The position numbers were made by a program, and so were the translations under genes. A stretch of DNA of 5,334 nt from Novosphingopyxis sp038234155 (lineage in GTDB: Bacteria > Pseudomonadota > Alphaproteobacteria > Sphingomonadales > Sphingomonadaceae), in assembly GCA_038234155.1 (NCBI GenBank), contig JBBSUT010000151.1, positions 1 through 5,334 on the forward strand. Reading direction: 5' to 3'. Below are positions 5,293 to 5,334 of the stretch, piece by piece (positions within the stretch are counted from its first letter, which is position 1; every line of letters begins with the position of its first letter). Below the pieces are notes generated by a model that saw nothing but the letters and a program-made list of their open reading frames with translations, had not been told where the DNA came from and ran no database searches.

Positions 5293-5334
5293 CGCTTCCC
5301 TTTGCAGCGGCGGATGTTAGGATGATGCGACAGA

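Noticed and set aside
1..5334. CRISPR array, insertion sequence, integrase or tRNA-linked island
   Set aside because: No regularly spaced repeats, transposase or integrase motifs were found. The tRNA-Gly is flanked by ordinary chromosomal genes, and no repeat of its 3' end is visible in the window.

Overview
The window looks like chromosomal DNA from a high-GC alphaproteobacterium, most likely a sphingomonad (Sphingomonadales). This is an inference from the protein flavour, the strong G/C bias at third codon positions and the gene types. It holds five protein genes (one cut by the left edge), one tRNA gene and one clear riboswitch. All genes except the ferredoxin are on the minus strand.

Left part (1-1435): the 5' two thirds of a BtuB-type TonB-dependent outer-membrane receptor run off the left edge. 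About 90 bases upstream of it is a textbook cobalamin (B12) riboswitch at 1143-1330, so the receptor is almost certainly a B12 or corrinoid importer shut off by intracellular cobalamin. A candidate promoter (-35 at 1362-1367, -10 at 1339-1344) would start the RNA almost exactly at the first base of riboswitch stem P1. Two back-to-back hairpins lie between the aptamer and the ribosome binding site and are the probable expression platform.

Middle part (1435-3095): a divergent adrenodoxin-type [2Fe-2S] ferredoxin gene is read on the plus strand. It converges, with an 18-base gap, on a NUDT19-like NUDIX hydrolase gene. The hydrolase carries a low-complexity insert with a perfect 12-base tandem duplication and codons unlike its surroundings. 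A 422-base stretch without a credible gene follows. It contains a long hairpin whose minus-strand RNA form is capped by a C(UUCG)G tetraloop, and an overlapping, mutually exclusive GC hairpin.

Right part (3096-5334): a small YetF/DUF421 membrane protein gene, a tRNA-Gly(UCC) gene with encoded CCA, and a complete aerobic glycerol-3-phosphate dehydrogenase gene (glpD, GTG start) are all on the minus strand in the transcription order glpD, tRNA-Gly, yetF-like. No clear terminator separates them, so read-through is possible.

The genes do not form one pathway. Regulation is clearest for the B12 receptor. I found no mobile element, CRISPR array, defence island or obviously new multi-gene system. 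The most unusual items are the hairpin pair in the 2674-3095 gap, the inserted segment in the NUDIX protein, and the compact divergent control region between the B12 receptor and the ferredoxin.
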